A DNA stretch of 64,000 bases. Origin: Rhizobium johnstonii 3841. GTDB lineage: Bacteria; Pseudomonadota; Alphaproteobacteria; Rhizobiales; Rhizobiaceae. Of this stretch, positions 46,487 to 55,449 are shown piece by piece. The stretch covers positions 191,501-255,500 of the forward strand of contig NC_008380.1 in the NCBI RefSeq assembly GCF_000009265.1, in the 5' to 3' direction. The position numbers were made by a program, and so were the translations under genes. How positions within the stretch are numbered: the first letter of the stretch is position 1; every line of letters starts with the position of its first letter. The notes beneath the pieces were generated by a model, which saw nothing but the letters and a program-made list of their open reading frames with translations, was not told where the DNA came from and did not search any database.

Positions 46487-47263
46487 ATGAATAGCCATTC
46501 CAACCGGGAGACGGCGGCTGTCGCCCTTTCTCTTCTCGATCTCACCAATTTGAGGGATGATTGCACCGAGGCGCAAATCGACGCGCTCTGCGCCCGTGCG
46601 CAGACGCCCTACGGCACCAGCGCTGCGATCTGCATCTGGCCGCGATTCGTCGCTCAGGCCCGCAATATCCTTGGCACTGGGCACGCCGTGCGTATCGCGA
46701 CCGTCGTCAACCTCCCTTCCGGCGATATGGAAGTAGCCGATGTCGCCGCTGAAGCCCGCGAGGCGATTGCCGATGGAGCCGATGAGATCGATTTGGTCAT
46801 CCCCTACCGCAAGCTGCTCGCCGGCAATGAGAAGGCAGTGACCGACATGGTCAAGGCCGTGCGCGCAGAATGCGCCGGCCCCGTCCTGCTGAAGGTCATC
46901 ATCGAGACCGGCGAGCTGAAGGATGCCGCATTGATCCGCCATGCCTCCGAACTCGCCATCGAAGCCGGCGCCGATTTCATCAAGACCTCCACCGGCAAGG
47001 TCGCCGTCAATGCGACTCTCGAAGCCGCCGACATCATGATCCGCGCTATCCGCGAGAGCGGCCGCAAGGTCGGCTTCAAGCCGGCCGGCGGCATCGGCTC
47101 GGTGGCAGATGCTGCACTCTATCTGAGCCTTGCCGAAACCATCATGACACCGGACTGGGCGATGCCGTCGACGTTCCGCTTCGGCGCTTCCGACCTGCTC
47201 GACGATATCCTGTCTGTTCTGAGCGGAACACAGTCGGCCTCGGCTGCGGCGTCGGGCTACTGA
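46487..47263 (+). CDS. deoC: Deoxyribose-phosphate aldolase
   Basis: DeoC cleaves deoxyribose 5-phosphate to glyceraldehyde 3-phosphate and acetaldehyde. The 258-residue TIM barrel has AAICIWPRFVAQAR, ADEIDLVIPYRKLLAG with the catalytic Asp, VLLKVIIETGELKD and ADFIKTSTGKVAVN with the Schiff-base lysine, and VGFKPAGGIGS with the second lysine. Length matches the E. coli type. It follows the palindromic repeat and precedes deoA by one base. Confidence 0.96.
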   Translation: MNSHSNRETAAVALSLLDLTNLRDDCTEAQIDALCARAQTPYGTSAAICIWPRFVAQARNILGTGHAVRIATVVNLPSGDMEVADVAAEAREAIADGADEIDLVIPYRKLLAGNEKAVTDMVKAVRAECAGPVLLKVIIETGELKDAALIRHASELAIEAGADFIKTSTGKVAVNATLEAADIMIRAIRESGRKVGFKPAGGIGSVADAALYLSLAETIMTPDWAMPSTFRFGASDLLDDILSVLSGTQSASAAASGY

Positions 47264-47264
47264 A

Positions 47265-48572
47265 ATGATTCCGCAGGAGATCATCCGGCGTAAGCGCGAT
47301 GGCGACGAACTCGACGCCGCCGAGATCAGCTCCTTCATCGCTGCGTTGGCTGCCGGTCAGTTGTCGGAAGGCCAGATCGGCGCATTCGCCATGGCCGTCT
47401 GGTTCAAGGGCATGTCGCGGACCGAAACCGTGGCCTTGACGCTGGCGATGGCCGATTCCGGCGACAGGCTGCAATGGGCCGATGTCGATCGCCCGATCGC
47501 CGACAAACATTCGACCGGCGGCGTCGGCGACAATGTTTCGCTGATGCTGGCGCCGATCGCCGCCGCCTGCGGCCTCGCCGTTCCGATGATCTCCGGACGC
47601 GGCCTCGGCCACACCGGCGGCACGCTGGATAAGCTCGAATCCATTCCCGGCTATATGATCACCCCGGATGCGGATCTGTTCCACAAGGTCGTGAAGGAGG
47701 CGGGATGCGCCATCATCGGCCAGACCGGGACCTTGGCGCCCGCCGACGGCAGGCTCTATGCCGTGCGCGACGTAACCGCCACCGTCGATTCCATTCCCCT
47801 CATCACCGCCTCCATCCTCTCGAAGAAACTTGCGGCCGGGCTCGAGACATTGGTGCTCGACGTCAAGGTCGGCAACGGCGCTTTCATGGTGGACCGCGGC
47901 CAGGCGGAGACTCTGGCGCAGTCGCTGGTCGAGGTGGCCAATGGCGCAGGCGTGAAGACCTCGGCACTGATCACCGACATGAACCAGCCGCTCGCCGATA
48001 GTGCCGGCAACGCTGTCGAGATGCGCAACTGCCTGGATTTCCTGGCAGGCCGAAAGGCCGACACGCGGCTTGAGACCGTCGTTCTTGCCTTCGCCGCCGA
48101 AATGCTGGTGAAATCGGGTATCGCCGCCTCGTCTGATGAAGCCGAGGGAATGGCGCGTCGGGCGCTGTCATCGGGAAAGGCGGCCGAGGTCTTCGCGCGC
48201 ATGGTGTCCATGCTCGGCGGCCCGGCCGATCTGATCGAAAACCCCGACCGGTACCTGGCCAGGGCGCCGGTCGCAAAGCCTGTTCCGGCCGCCCGGTCCG
48301 GCTGGCTTGCCGCCTGCGATGCGCGCGGTATCGGCGTCAGTGTCATCGATCTCGGCGGCGGAAGACGCCATCCGGCGGACCGGATCGATCATCGCGTCGG
48401 CTTTTCCGAACTCCTGCCGCTCGGCACCCGGGTCAATGCCGGCGAACCGATCGCGCTGGTTCATGCCGCCGACGACGCCGCGGCGGAGAGAGCAGTTGCG
48501 GCACTTGCCGCGCACTACCGCATCACAGAGGAGAAGCCGGAGCTGACACCGGTGATTGCGGGCCTGATCTGA
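47265..48572 (+). CDS. deoA: Thymidine phosphorylase
   Basis: DeoA converts thymidine and deoxyuridine to base plus deoxyribose 1-phosphate. The 435 residues carry MIPQEIIRRKRDGDELDAAE, ADKHSTGGVGDNVSLML, the family signature SGRGLGHTGGTLDKLESIPG and SILSKKLAAGLETLVLDVK. With deoB (phosphopentomutase) and deoC it completes deoxyribonucleoside breakdown. It converges on the aspartic-protease gene with only six bases between stops. Confidence 0.96.
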   Translation: MIPQEIIRRKRDGDELDAAEISSFIAALAAGQLSEGQIGAFAMAVWFKGMSRTETVALTLAMADSGDRLQWADVDRPIADKHSTGGVGDNVSLMLAPIAAACGLAVPMISGRGLGHTGGTLDKLESIPGYMITPDADLFHKVVKEAGCAIIGQTGTLAPADGRLYAVRDVTATVDSIPLITASILSKKLAAGLETLVLDVKVGNGAFMVDRGQAETLAQSLVEVANGAGVKTSALITDMNQPLADSAGNAVEMRNCLDFLAGRKADTRLETVVLAFAAEMLVKSGIAASSDEAEGMARRALSSGKAAEVFARMVSMLGGPADLIENPDRYLARAPVAKPVPAARSGWLAACDARGIGVSVIDLGGGRRHPADRIDHRVGFSELLPLGTRVNAGEPIALVHAADDAAAERAVAALAAHYRITEEKPELTPVIAGLI

Positions 48573-48578
48573 CGCGGT

Positions 48579-49112
48579 TTATTGCTTGAGGCTGAGCGAA
48601 CCGTCGGCGACGGAATAGGAGGCGAGCTTCTGCAGGAAGCTCATGCCGACCAGCGTCGTCGTCAGCGCATCGTCCTTCAGGACGAAGGCTTCGACCTCAC
48701 GCACGCGAATGCCGCCGATCTCGACGCGGTCGAGCGTCACATGCGCGGCCTTCGTCTGGCCGTTCGCCGTGTTCACCCCATAGCGGAAATCGAGCTGGTT
48801 GGCGGTGAAGCCCAGCCGGCGGGCGAGCGTCTCGTTGAGCGCTACATAGGTGGCGCCGGTATCGATCAGGCCCTGCACCGGCTTGCCGTTGATCTTGAAG
48901 CTGCCGGTATAGTGGCCCTGCGCATCGGCCTGCAGGCGGATCGCATTGCTGCCGTAGACGGGCTCCGGTGCGACCGGCTGCTCGGTTTGGGCCGATACGT
49001 AATTGGCGGAGAGAGTTTCAGCGGGCTGCTGGCTGGTGCCTCCGAAGAAGGAAGGCACCTGTGTGGCGAGCACCGCGGCGATGCTGGCGAATAGGACGGT
49101 ACGCACGAGCAT
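48579..49112 (-). CDS. Membrane-anchored retropepsin-like aspartic protease
   Basis: The 177-residue protein has an N-terminal helix (LVRTVLFASIAAVLATQV) and a single pepsin-like half: LQADAQGHYTGSFKIN then GLIDTGATYVALNE with the catalytic DTG, and TTLVGMSFLQKLASY with the hydrophobic-hydrophobic-Gly motif. Such clan AA proteins act as homodimers, probably in the periplasm. Substrate not known. The ATG at 49112 is chosen over an upstream in-frame ATG because the helix starts there. Confidence 0.87.
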   Translation of the reverse strand: MLVRTVLFASIAAVLATQVPSFFGGTSQQPAETLSANYVSAQTEQPVAPEPVYGSNAIRLQADAQGHYTGSFKINGKPVQGLIDTGATYVALNETLARRLGFTANQLDFRYGVNTANGQTKAAHVTLDRVEIGGIRVREVEAFVLKDDALTTTLVGMSFLQKLASYSVADGSLSLKQ

Positions 49113-49211
49113 GAAACAGAAATCCTTCCTGTATAAACCCGGCTTCATGCAGGGCCTCATGCTCCAAGCTTGCTAAACCTCAAGTGCTGATAAGTTGCTA
49201 ATGTCGACAAT

Positions 49212-49237
49212 AAAAAGCCCGGAACGAACCTCCGGGC
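49212..49237 (-). terminator. Rho-independent terminator of upp
   Basis: Perfect 7-bp arms GCCCGGA (49217-49223) and TCCGGGC (49231-49237); on the minus strand the stem is followed by TTTTT. It stops upp transcription before the protease gene. Confidence 0.9.
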
Positions 49238-49273
49238 CTCAAAGTCTTTCGATTTGGTAAAGGAAGGTTGAAA

Positions 49274-49903
49274 TTACTTGGTGCCGTACATGCGGTCGCC
49301 GGCATCGCCGAGACCGGGCATGATGTAGCCCTTCTCGTTGAGATGACTGTCGATCGATGCGGTGAAAACCGGAACATCGGGATGCGCGGCGCGGAAGTTG
49401 CGGATGCCTTCCGGGGCGGCAAGCAGGCAGAGGAAGCGGATATTGTGGGCACCGCGTTCCTTGAGCTTGTCGATCGCCGCGATCGAGGAATTGCCGGTCG
49501 CAAGCATCGGGTCGACGACGATGATCAGCCGTTCGGCCACGTCCTCCGGCGCCTTGAAGTAATATTCGACCGGCTGCAGCGTCTCGTGGTCGCGGTAGAC
49601 GCCGATATGCGAGACGCGCGCGGACGGCACCAGATCGAGCATCCCTTCGAGCAGCCCGTTGCCGGCGCGCAGGATCGAAGCGAAGACCAGCTTCTTGCCC
49701 TCGAGGATCGGCGATTCCATCGTTTGCAGTGGCGTCTCGATCGTTTCCATCGTCAGTTCGAGATCGCGGGTCACCTCGTAGCAGAGCAGCGTCGAGATTT
49801 CGCGCAGCAAGCGCCGGAAACTTCCCGTCGATGTCTCCTTGCGCCGCATGATGGTGAGCTTGTGCTGCACAAGCGGATGATCGATGACCGTGACGCCGTC
49901 CAT
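49274..49903 (-). CDS. upp: Uracil phosphoribosyltransferase
   Basis: Upp makes UMP from uracil and PRPP. The 209-residue protein starts at [20 protein letters not shown]; an ATG five codons earlier (49918) is an alternative. [34 protein letters not shown] and the PRPP loop [16 protein letters not shown] are family blocks, as is the C-terminal [13 protein letters not shown]. It uses the uracil that nucleoside breakdown by this region would release. Confidence 0.96.
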
Positions 49904-50001
49904 GGGGAAGCCTTTCATTCTTTCTATCGAATGTTTCTTTCACGGAAATCGGCCCGACCGCAAGAGTGGCGGTCAATTTGTGCCGATCATCCCCAATCTC
50001 C

Positions 50002-50044
50002 GGAGCCTTTCCTGGTCAGAATACTTCTGAACAGGAAAGGCTCC
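50002..50044 (-). terminator. Terminator hairpin after add
   Basis: Perfect 13-bp arms GGAGCCTTTCCTG (50002-50014) and CAGGAAAGGCTCC (50032-50044), with inner TCAG/CTGA. No long T-run follows on the minus strand, but its stability and place after the add stop make it a likely end of the deoB-add unit. Confidence 0.75.
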
Positions 50045-50049
50045 AGCCC

Positions 50050-51018
50050 TCAAATTCGGGCGAGCAGGGCCTTGCGTGTCTCATCGTCGACGAAGGCGGC
50101 TTCGATCGCCGTGCGCGTCATGGCATCGATCTCGGCATCGCCGAAGCCGAAGGTCCCGGCCGCAAGTTCGTATTCCCGCTTGAGCGAAGTATGAAAGAAT
50201 GGCGGATCATCCGAGCTGATCGTCACCCGCACGCCTGCGTCCTTCAGCCGGCGCAGCGGATGGGACGCGAAATCGGGAAAGACCCCGAGGGCGATATTGG
50301 AGCCCGGGCAGATCTCGAGCACGGTGCCGAGATCGGCAAGCCGCGTCACCAGATCGAGATCCTCGATGGCGCGCACCCCGTGGCCGATGCGCGAAGGGCG
50401 CACCGCATCGAGCGCGTCGGCGACGCTGAAGGCGCCGCAGACCTCGCCGGCATGGATGGTGAGCCCGAGGCCGGCATCGCGGGCGATATCGAAGGCGCGG
50501 GCATAGTCGGCCACACGGCCCATGCGCTCTTCGCCGGCAAGGTTGAACCCGGTAATCAGAGGGTTAGCGGCCCTTGCCGCATATTCGGCAGCACCAATCA
50601 CGCTCTCCGGACCGAAATGCCGCTCGCCGGTGACGATCAGCCGGGCCTCGATGCCGCTCTTTTCCCTGGCTCGCCGGATGCCTTCGCAGATACCGGATAT
50701 ATAGGCATCGGCGCCCAGCCCGATGCGCTTGCCGTGGTCGGGCGAAACGATGAGCTCGCTGTAGATCGTATCGATGCCGGCGAGTTCGTCGAGATAGGTT
50801 TCGGTCAGAAGCGCATAGTCCTCCTCGGTCCTGTAGACCTCGGAAACCTTGTCGTAACATACGAGGAAGCTTGCGAAATCATGCCAGACATAGGCACCGT
50901 CGCGAAGCTCAGCGCTGATGTCGACGCCATATTTCCGTGCCTGCGCCGCGGTCAGAGCCGGAGGTGCCGCACCCTCCAGGTGGCAGTGCAGTTCGACCTT
51001 CTTCAAATGCGATGTCAC
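50050..51018 (-). CDS. add: Adenosine deaminase
   Basis: Add converts adenosine and deoxyadenosine to inosine forms, feeding the purine nucleoside phosphorylase. The 322-residue metal-dependent enzyme has [14 protein letters not shown] with the zinc Hx[16 protein letters not shown] with His and Glu, GHGVRAIED and [12 protein letters not shown] with the Asp pair. It overlaps deoB by four bases (ATGA), so the two form one unit on the minus strand. Confidence 0.95.
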   Translation of the reverse strand: MTSHLKKVELHCHLEGAAPPALTAAQARKYGVDISAELRDGAYVWHDFASFLVCYDKVSEVYRTEEDYALLTETYLDELAGIDTIYSELIVSPDHGKRIGLGADAYISGICEGIRRAREKSGIEARLIVTGERHFGPESVIGAAEYAARAANPLITGFNLAGEERMGRVADYARAFDIARDAGLGLTIHAGEVCGAFSVADALDAVRPSRIGHGVRAIEDLDLVTRLADLGTVLEICPGSNIALGVFPDFASHPLRRLKDAGVRVTISSDDPPFFHTSLKREYELAAGTFGFGDAEIDAMTRTAIEAAFVDDETRKALLARI

Positions 51019-52235
51019 AGAAAACTCCTTCCGTGCGGTCCGGCCGGGATGCCGAGATGCCGGGCGATGCTCTCGCCGATATCGGCATAGCCGCGGCGCA
51101 CGCCGATCGAACGCGACCGGATGCCGGGGCCGTAGGCGATGACAGGCACGCGCTCGCGCGTATGGTCCGTGCCGCGCCAGGTCGGATCGCAGCCATGATC
51201 GGCGGTGAGCACGACGAGATCGCCGGGCTTCAGTTTCTTGTGGACGTCGGGCAAGCGCGCATCGAAGGCTTCGAGTGCCGCGGCATAACCCGGCACGTCG
51301 CGGCGATGACCGTAGATCATGTCGAAATCGACGAAATTGGTGAAAACGAGGTCGCCGTCCTCAGCCGCGTCGATCGCCGAGAGTGACGCATCCATCAGCG
51401 CCTCGTTGCCATTCGCCTTGATGACCCTGGAAATGCCCTGATGCGCGAAGATGTCGCCGATCTTTCCCACAGCGTGCACATGCCGGCCTTGCTCGATCAG
51501 CCGGTCGAGCAGCGTCGGCTCCGGCGGCAGCACGGAGAAGTCGCGCCGGTTTCCGGTGCGCTGGAAAGTAGAGGCGGACTGGCCGATAAAGGGCCGGGCG
51601 ATGACACGGCCGATATTGTAGGAATCGAGCAGCCCCCGGGCCAAACCGCAGAAGGCGAGCAAACGATCGAGGCCGAAATGTACCTCATGCGCCGCGACCT
51701 GGAAGACGGAATCCGACGAGGTGTAGCAGATCGGCTTGCCGGTGCGGATATGTTCCTCGCCGAGCCGGGCGATGATCTCCGTTCCCGAGGCATGGCAGTT
51801 GCCGAGAATGCCGGGCACGTCAGCCTCCCTGCACAGCGCCTCGATGAATTCCTGGGGAAAGGCGTCACCCTCTATCGGGAAATAACCCCAATCGAAACTG
51901 ACAGGTGTTCCCGCGATCTCCCAATGGCCCGACGGTGTATCCTTGCCGCGGGAGATTTCGGTGGCGGCGCCATAAATACCGTAGACCTTTTCCGGGACGG
52001 GCATACCAGCCGGGAATCGGCCGGAGGCGGACCGCGCGATCTGCATCAGTCCGAGTTCCGACATGTTGGGAAGGGAAAGCGGCCCTTCGCGCAATCCGGC
52101 GCGGTCTGCTGCGCCGGCTGCGCAGAATTCGGCGATATGGCCAAGCGTATCGGCGCCCTCGTCGCCATAGGCCGCCGCATCCGGCGCTCCGCCGACGCCG
52201 AAGGAATCCAGAACAAAAAGAAAAGCACGCGCCAT
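51015..52235 (-). CDS. deoB: Phosphopentomutase
   Basis: DeoB moves the phosphate of (deoxy)ribose 1-phosphate to position 5, linking the phosphorylases to deoC. The 406-residue alkaline-phosphatase-superfamily enzyme has [33 protein letters not shown] with the phosphorylated threonine, [12 protein letters not shown] and [20 protein letters not shown] with metal ligands. The upstream frame is open for 29 more codons, but ATG 52235 starts the conserved domain. Confidence 0.96.
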   Translation of the reverse strand: MARAFLFVLDSFGVGGAPDAAAYGDEGADTLGHIAEFCAAGAADRAGLREGPLSLPNMSELGLMQIARSASGRFPAGMPVPEKVYGIYGAATEISRGKDTPSGHWEIAGTPVSFDWGYFPIEGDAFPQEFIEALCREADVPGILGNCHASGTEIIARLGEEHIRTGKPICYTSSDSVFQVAAHEVHFGLDRLLAFCGLARGLLDSYNIGRVIARPFIGQSASTFQRTGNRRDFSVLPPEPTLLDRLIEQGRHVHAVGKIGDIFAHQGISRVIKANGNEALMDASLSAIDAAEDGDLVFTNFVDFDMIYGHRRDVPGYAAALEAFDARLPDVHKKLKPGDLVVLTADHGCDPTWRGTDHTRERVPVIAYGPGIRSRSIGVRRGYADIGESIARHLGIPAGPHGRSFL

Positions 52236-52323
52236 TTTACACCCGAGAGAGCCGATCGCCGGCCTCTGGAATATCGGAGGCGGCTGAGATCCAGCCATAT
52301 AATGCTGCGGCCGGCTTGGCAAA

Positions 52324-52380
52324 TAACAGCGCCGCGCGTCTTTTTCAGACGCGCAAAGGATGCTGTAACACTTTGAATTG
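52324..52380 (-). repeat. RIME-like repeat, copy 3, first hairpin only
   Basis: This matches the first 55 bases of the element at 476-579 (AACAGC ... GCTGT outer arms, GCGCGTC/GACGCGC inner arms) and stops before the CTGCATAATT hairpin. It sits between the deoB start and the end of the TadG-like gene. Confidence 0.75.
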
Positions 52381-52394
52381 AGCGGGAAGGACCG

Positions 52395-52976
52395 TCAGCA
52401 GTCGCCGCAGGGGATCGAGTCGCCTTGCCGCTGGCGGTAGAAATAACTGCGGCTGATCGTGATCGTGCGCATGCCGTCCGGCATGAAGTTGGGGGCGAAC
52501 AGGAACATCGTATAGGGGATGCTGAGCTCGGTACGAACAAGGAAACTGTTCGCCGTCTTCATATCCGCTGGCACGTTGGTCACCGCGGTGTTCTTGGCAT
52601 AGGGCACCGTACCGTCCTTCGCCCAGGACCAGAGCACCTTCGCATTGGCACCGGCATCGATGGTTATCCCGGTGATCTTCAGCGTCAGCGACGTGGAGTT
52701 GTACGGCACGAAGATTGCTGTTGCCACCGACGGCATCTGCGCGAGCGCGCTCTTCGTGACGGATTGCTGCTGGGTGACGAGGTCGGCCACCGTTCCTGCG
52801 GCGCGAGTCACGCGCTTGCTGACGCTGAGGCCGACCGTGATCTCGAAAGCGCCGATATAGAGCATGACGAGCACGGGAAAGAGGATCGCGAATTCGATCG
52901 CGCCGGCGCCCTTTCGGTCCCGGGCCAGCCGCCGCATCGTCAGGACCAATCTGGTGAACGGGTTGCGCAACGCCAT
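52395..52976 (-). CDS. TadE/G-like pilus assembly protein (second of pair)
   Basis: The 193-residue minor pseudopilin-like protein has a charged start and then GAGAIEFAILFPVLVMLYIG, the TadE-type motif with glutamate before a single long hydrophobic helix (about 24-48). The rest is exported, with a C-terminal CGDC. It overlaps the preceding paralogue by one base (TAATG). Such proteins assist Flp pilus assembly; they lie on the strand opposite the main pilus operon. Confidence 0.88.
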   Translation of the reverse strand: MALRNPFTRLVLTMRRLARDRKGAGAIEFAILFPVLVMLYIGAFEITVGLSVSKRVTRAAGTVADLVTQQQSVTKSALAQMPSVATAIFVPYNSTSLTLKITGITIDAGANAKVLWSWAKDGTVPYAKNTAVTNVPADMKTANSFLVRTELSIPYTMFLFAPNFMPDGMRTITISRSYFYRQRQGDSIPCGDC

Positions 52977-53611
52977 TATGGATACTGCTCGTTCTGGAAG
53001 GCCGCGGTCGCGACGATCAGATATTGGCTCGGCATCGAGCCGTCGGAGGGACGTATCGTGGTGATATAGGGCCGGACCAGATCCGTGATGATTTCCCAGC
53101 GGTAATAGGCGCGGACCATGTTGATCGTGCCGGCGCCGCCCGGCGCAAATTTGAAGGCAGCCGTGTTGATGTCGGCATATTTGTCGGTGGAAACCTTGGG
53201 GATCGTCGTCGGAATGGCCGAGAAGGTGCTGAACGTCTGCACATCCAGGTAGAGCTTGCTTGGTGTGGCGACTTCGCTCGCCGAGCAGCGGATCAGGATC
53301 GAGATCTCATCGCAGAAAGCCTGGCGGAATTGCGCCTGGTTCATATCGGTGGTGCGGCCGAGATTATAGGTGATCTGCCCGGTTCGCATCCGGCGGCTCA
53401 TCGTATCGACGGCATTGGAGACCAGTTCCTCGGCGGCGAAGGCGACGAAAGTTTCGAGGATTGCGAAAATCACCAGGAAATAGGGAATGGCGAGTAGCGC
53501 GAATTCGATCGCCGCAGCACCCTCGCGCGAACGGGCAAGGGTGCGAAACCGTAAGAAACGGAACGGCGCAAAGGCGCGCCCCTTATCCGTCTTCTGATCA
53601 ATTACCGTCAT
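52976..53611 (-). CDS. TadE/G-like pilus assembly protein (first of pair)
   Basis: The 211-residue protein has REGAAAIEFALLAIPYFLVI, the TadE-like glutamate and hydrophobic helix (about 30-58), then an exported domain with two cysteines (FCDEISILIRC) that may pair. It starts 115 bases from the neighbouring minus-strand gene and is translationally linked to its partner downstream. Role inferred from family and from the pilus genes beyond 54.5 kb. Confidence 0.88.
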   Translation of the reverse strand: MTVIDQKTDKGRAFAPFRFLRFRTLARSREGAAAIEFALLAIPYFLVIFAILETFVAFAAEELVSNAVDTMSRRMRTGQITYNLGRTTDMNQAQFRQAFCDEISILIRCSASEVATPSKLYLDVQTFSTFSAIPTTIPKVSTDKYADINTAAFKFAPGGAGTINMVRAYYRWEIITDLVRPYITTIRPSDGSMPSQYLIVATAAFQNEQYP

Positions 53612-53726
53612 TGCCTGGATCCGAGCGACATTTTCCAGTCGTCAGACTAAGGTCCGTTCGTTGATTTTCCGTTTCAACCTGACACGACGATTTTAACGAA
53701 TGGTCGAGAAAGCTCAGAGATGGTGC

Positions 53727-54137
53727 TCAGGGTGAGGAGGTCGCCGTGGCCGCTTGCTGCGCATGCTGCTCGCAATTCGGTGTGCAGGACAGCACGGAGC
53801 GCTGGGTCTGCCGGTAGACGCGCACCGTATTGCCCTCGTCGATCGACACCAGGATGCGTTCGTCGAGGATCGCATTGCCGTCGGCATCGAGGAGGACCAG
53901 ATTTGTGGTGCCGAAGCTGCGTCCCGTGAGCACGATGGTCTTGGCGTCGGCGACGGTCGCATCGGCAACTGCGGCATTGCCGACAATCACCTTGCTGACA
54001 GGGCGATCGAGCTTCAAGACGCGCGCGTGATCCATGTAGACGCGCAGCATGTCATCGTCTGCGGCCGCGGACACTCCCGAAATACCGAAAACGGCGATCA
54101 TGCCGGCAAAGAAAATGGTTTTGCCGCTCGATGACAT
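53727..54137 (-). CDS. Stand-alone pilus secretin N-domain protein
   Basis: The 136-residue exported protein has a signal peptide (ending near VSAAADD, about 24) and one domain like the N-terminal part of CpaC: LKLDRPVSKVIVGNAAVADA and IVLTGRSFGTTNLVLLDADG match the repeat seen in CpaC at LPEDAHDILVSDPTMADA. The secretin beta domain is absent. It ends in a short CTPNCEQHAQQAA tail with two cysteines. It may bind the CpaC ring or the pilus. ATG 54137 is chosen because GAGGACC lies before it. Confidence 0.85.
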   Translation of the reverse strand: MSSSGKTIFFAGMIAVFGISGVSAAADDDMLRVYMDHARVLKLDRPVSKVIVGNAAVADATVADAKTIVLTGRSFGTTNLVLLDADGNAILDERILVSIDEGNTVRVYRQTQRSVLSCTPNCEQHAQQAATATSSP

Positions 54138-54516
54138 TGGGTCCTCTTTCACGATCACAGCGCAATATCCGCATAGAATGGAAAAAATTGGTGAACGAAG
54201 CCTTAAGCCTACCACTCTGTTCCGGGATGAAGCGCAATGATCCGATTTGGTACGGCATTCGGGCGGCGCACGCCTCGGTTGGAAGCGGAATTTGTGCTAT
54301 TTCCGGATGAATGCAGCGGTTATTCCAGGAATATTGTTAAATATTGAGGTAAGTGCGTAAGAAAATACTGACTCTACAAAGGCCTGTTGTCTCGTTCACG
54401 TGTCGTTAACTCTTTTCCTTAAGCCGATGGAAACGGCCATTCGCTAGGTTGCAGTCATCCGATCAACGGCAACAGTTGGCGGACGTGCTGAACATCAACT
54501 GGAGTTAGGAGTTACC
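54138..54516. other. Control region between the secretin-N protein gene and pilA
   Basis: AT-richer than its surroundings, with no gene. It must carry the pilA promoter and that of the minus-strand gene. TTAAC and CCTTAAG occur near 54406-54423, but their spacing is not that of the CtrA full site. The pilA ribosome site is GGAGTTAGGAG. Confidence 0.5.
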
Positions 54517-54702
54517 ATGACCAAGCTTTTTAGCCGTTTTCTGAAGGACGAATCCGGCGCGACCGCAATCGAATACGGCCTGATCGCCGCCCTCATTTCC
54601 GTAGCGCTCATCACCGGCGCAACGACCCTCGGCGACAGGATCGGCACCACGTTCAACAATTTGGGCACCAAGATGAATACCGGCGTTACGGCGTCGAACT
54701 AA
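54517..54702 (+). CDS. pilA: Flp-type major pilin
   Basis: The 61-residue prepilin has a positively charged leader to Gly14, then the mature start ATAIEYGLIAALISVALI. Glu at +5 and Tyr at +6 are the Flp hallmarks needed for processing and assembly. The prepilin peptidase is encoded next door. The short polar tail (about 20 residues) is typical. A strong terminator follows, so pilA is probably expressed at higher level than the rest. Confidence 0.96.
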   Translation: MTKLFSRFLKDESGATAIEYGLIAALISVALITGATTLGDRIGTTFNNLGTKMNTGVTASN

Positions 54703-54768
54703 GTTAAGTGCCGCCAGCTGGCATTGAAATGAATACGGCCGGATTCGCTCTTGCCGATTTATCGAGCG

Positions 54769-54799
54769 GGCTCACAGGCTGAACAGCCGTGAGCCTTTT
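54769..54799 (+). terminator. Rho-independent terminator after pilA
   Basis: GGCTCAC (54769-54775) and GTGAGCC (54789-54795) pair, with an inner GGCT/AGCC stem around GAAC, then TTTTC. It separates pilA from cpaA. Confidence 0.85.
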
Positions 54800-54826
54800 C
54801 GCATCAAGTCACGATCGGGTATACGC

Positions 54827-55339
54827 ATGATCGCAGCCGCAGTCTTCGTAATACTGCCACTCTGCCTTGCCATGGCGGCCTTCTCGGATCTGTTCACCAT
54901 GACGATCCCGAACCGCATTTCCGTGATCCTGACCGCCTCTTTCTTCGTCCTCGCGCCGCTCTCAGGCTTGGGCCTAGCGGAGATCGGCATGCATCTTGCC
55001 GGCGCCGCCATCGTCTTCAGCGCCTGCTTTGCTCTTTTCGCCTTCAATGTGATGGGCGGCGGCGATGCCAAGCTGATGAGCGCCGCCGCGCTCTGGTTCG
55101 GTCTGAACGAATCCCTGCTTTTCCTGATGACCGACGTCGCCATGATTGGCGGCCTCATCACCTTGCTGATCCTGCTGGTGAGAGGGCAATCGGACACTAT
55201 CCTCGCCATCGGGCTGCCGGTACCGAACTCGGTCCTGCTCGCCAAGAAGATCCCCTACGGCATTGCGATCGCGATCGGCGGTTTCATGGCCTTTCCTTCC
55301 TCGCCGCTGTTCCTCGCCGCGCTGGAAAGCCTGAAATAA
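54827..55339 (+). CDS. cpaA: Prepilin peptidase CpaA/TadV
   Basis: The 170-residue A24-family aspartic protease removes the PilA leader. It has about five membrane helices. The first catalytic Asp is in AAFSDLFTMTIPNRI, the second in MGGGDAKLMSAAALWFG (the GxGD motif). No methyltransferase domain is present, as normal for Flp peptidases. It lies 124 bases after pilA, past a terminator. Confidence 0.94.
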   Translation: MIAAAVFVILPLCLAMAAFSDLFTMTIPNRISVILTASFFVLAPLSGLGLAEIGMHLAGAAIVFSACFALFAFNVMGGGDAKLMSAAALWFGLNESLLFLMTDVAMIGGLITLLILLVRGQSDTILAIGLPVPNSVLLAKKIPYGIAIAIGGFMAFPSSPLFLAALESLK

Positions 55340-55449
55340 CGGCATTTTAAATGCCCGTTAACTTAAAATGTAAGCATTCCATTAACCATAATTATACCAA
55401 TTGCTGAGCATTCTACAGGGCGAACATATCGTGCCCTGAGGAATGATCG

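Noticed and set aside
54401..54425. CtrA binding site upstream of pilA (TTAA ... TTAA)
   Set aside because: Spacing between the two TTAA units is nine bases, not the seven of the CtrA consensus.
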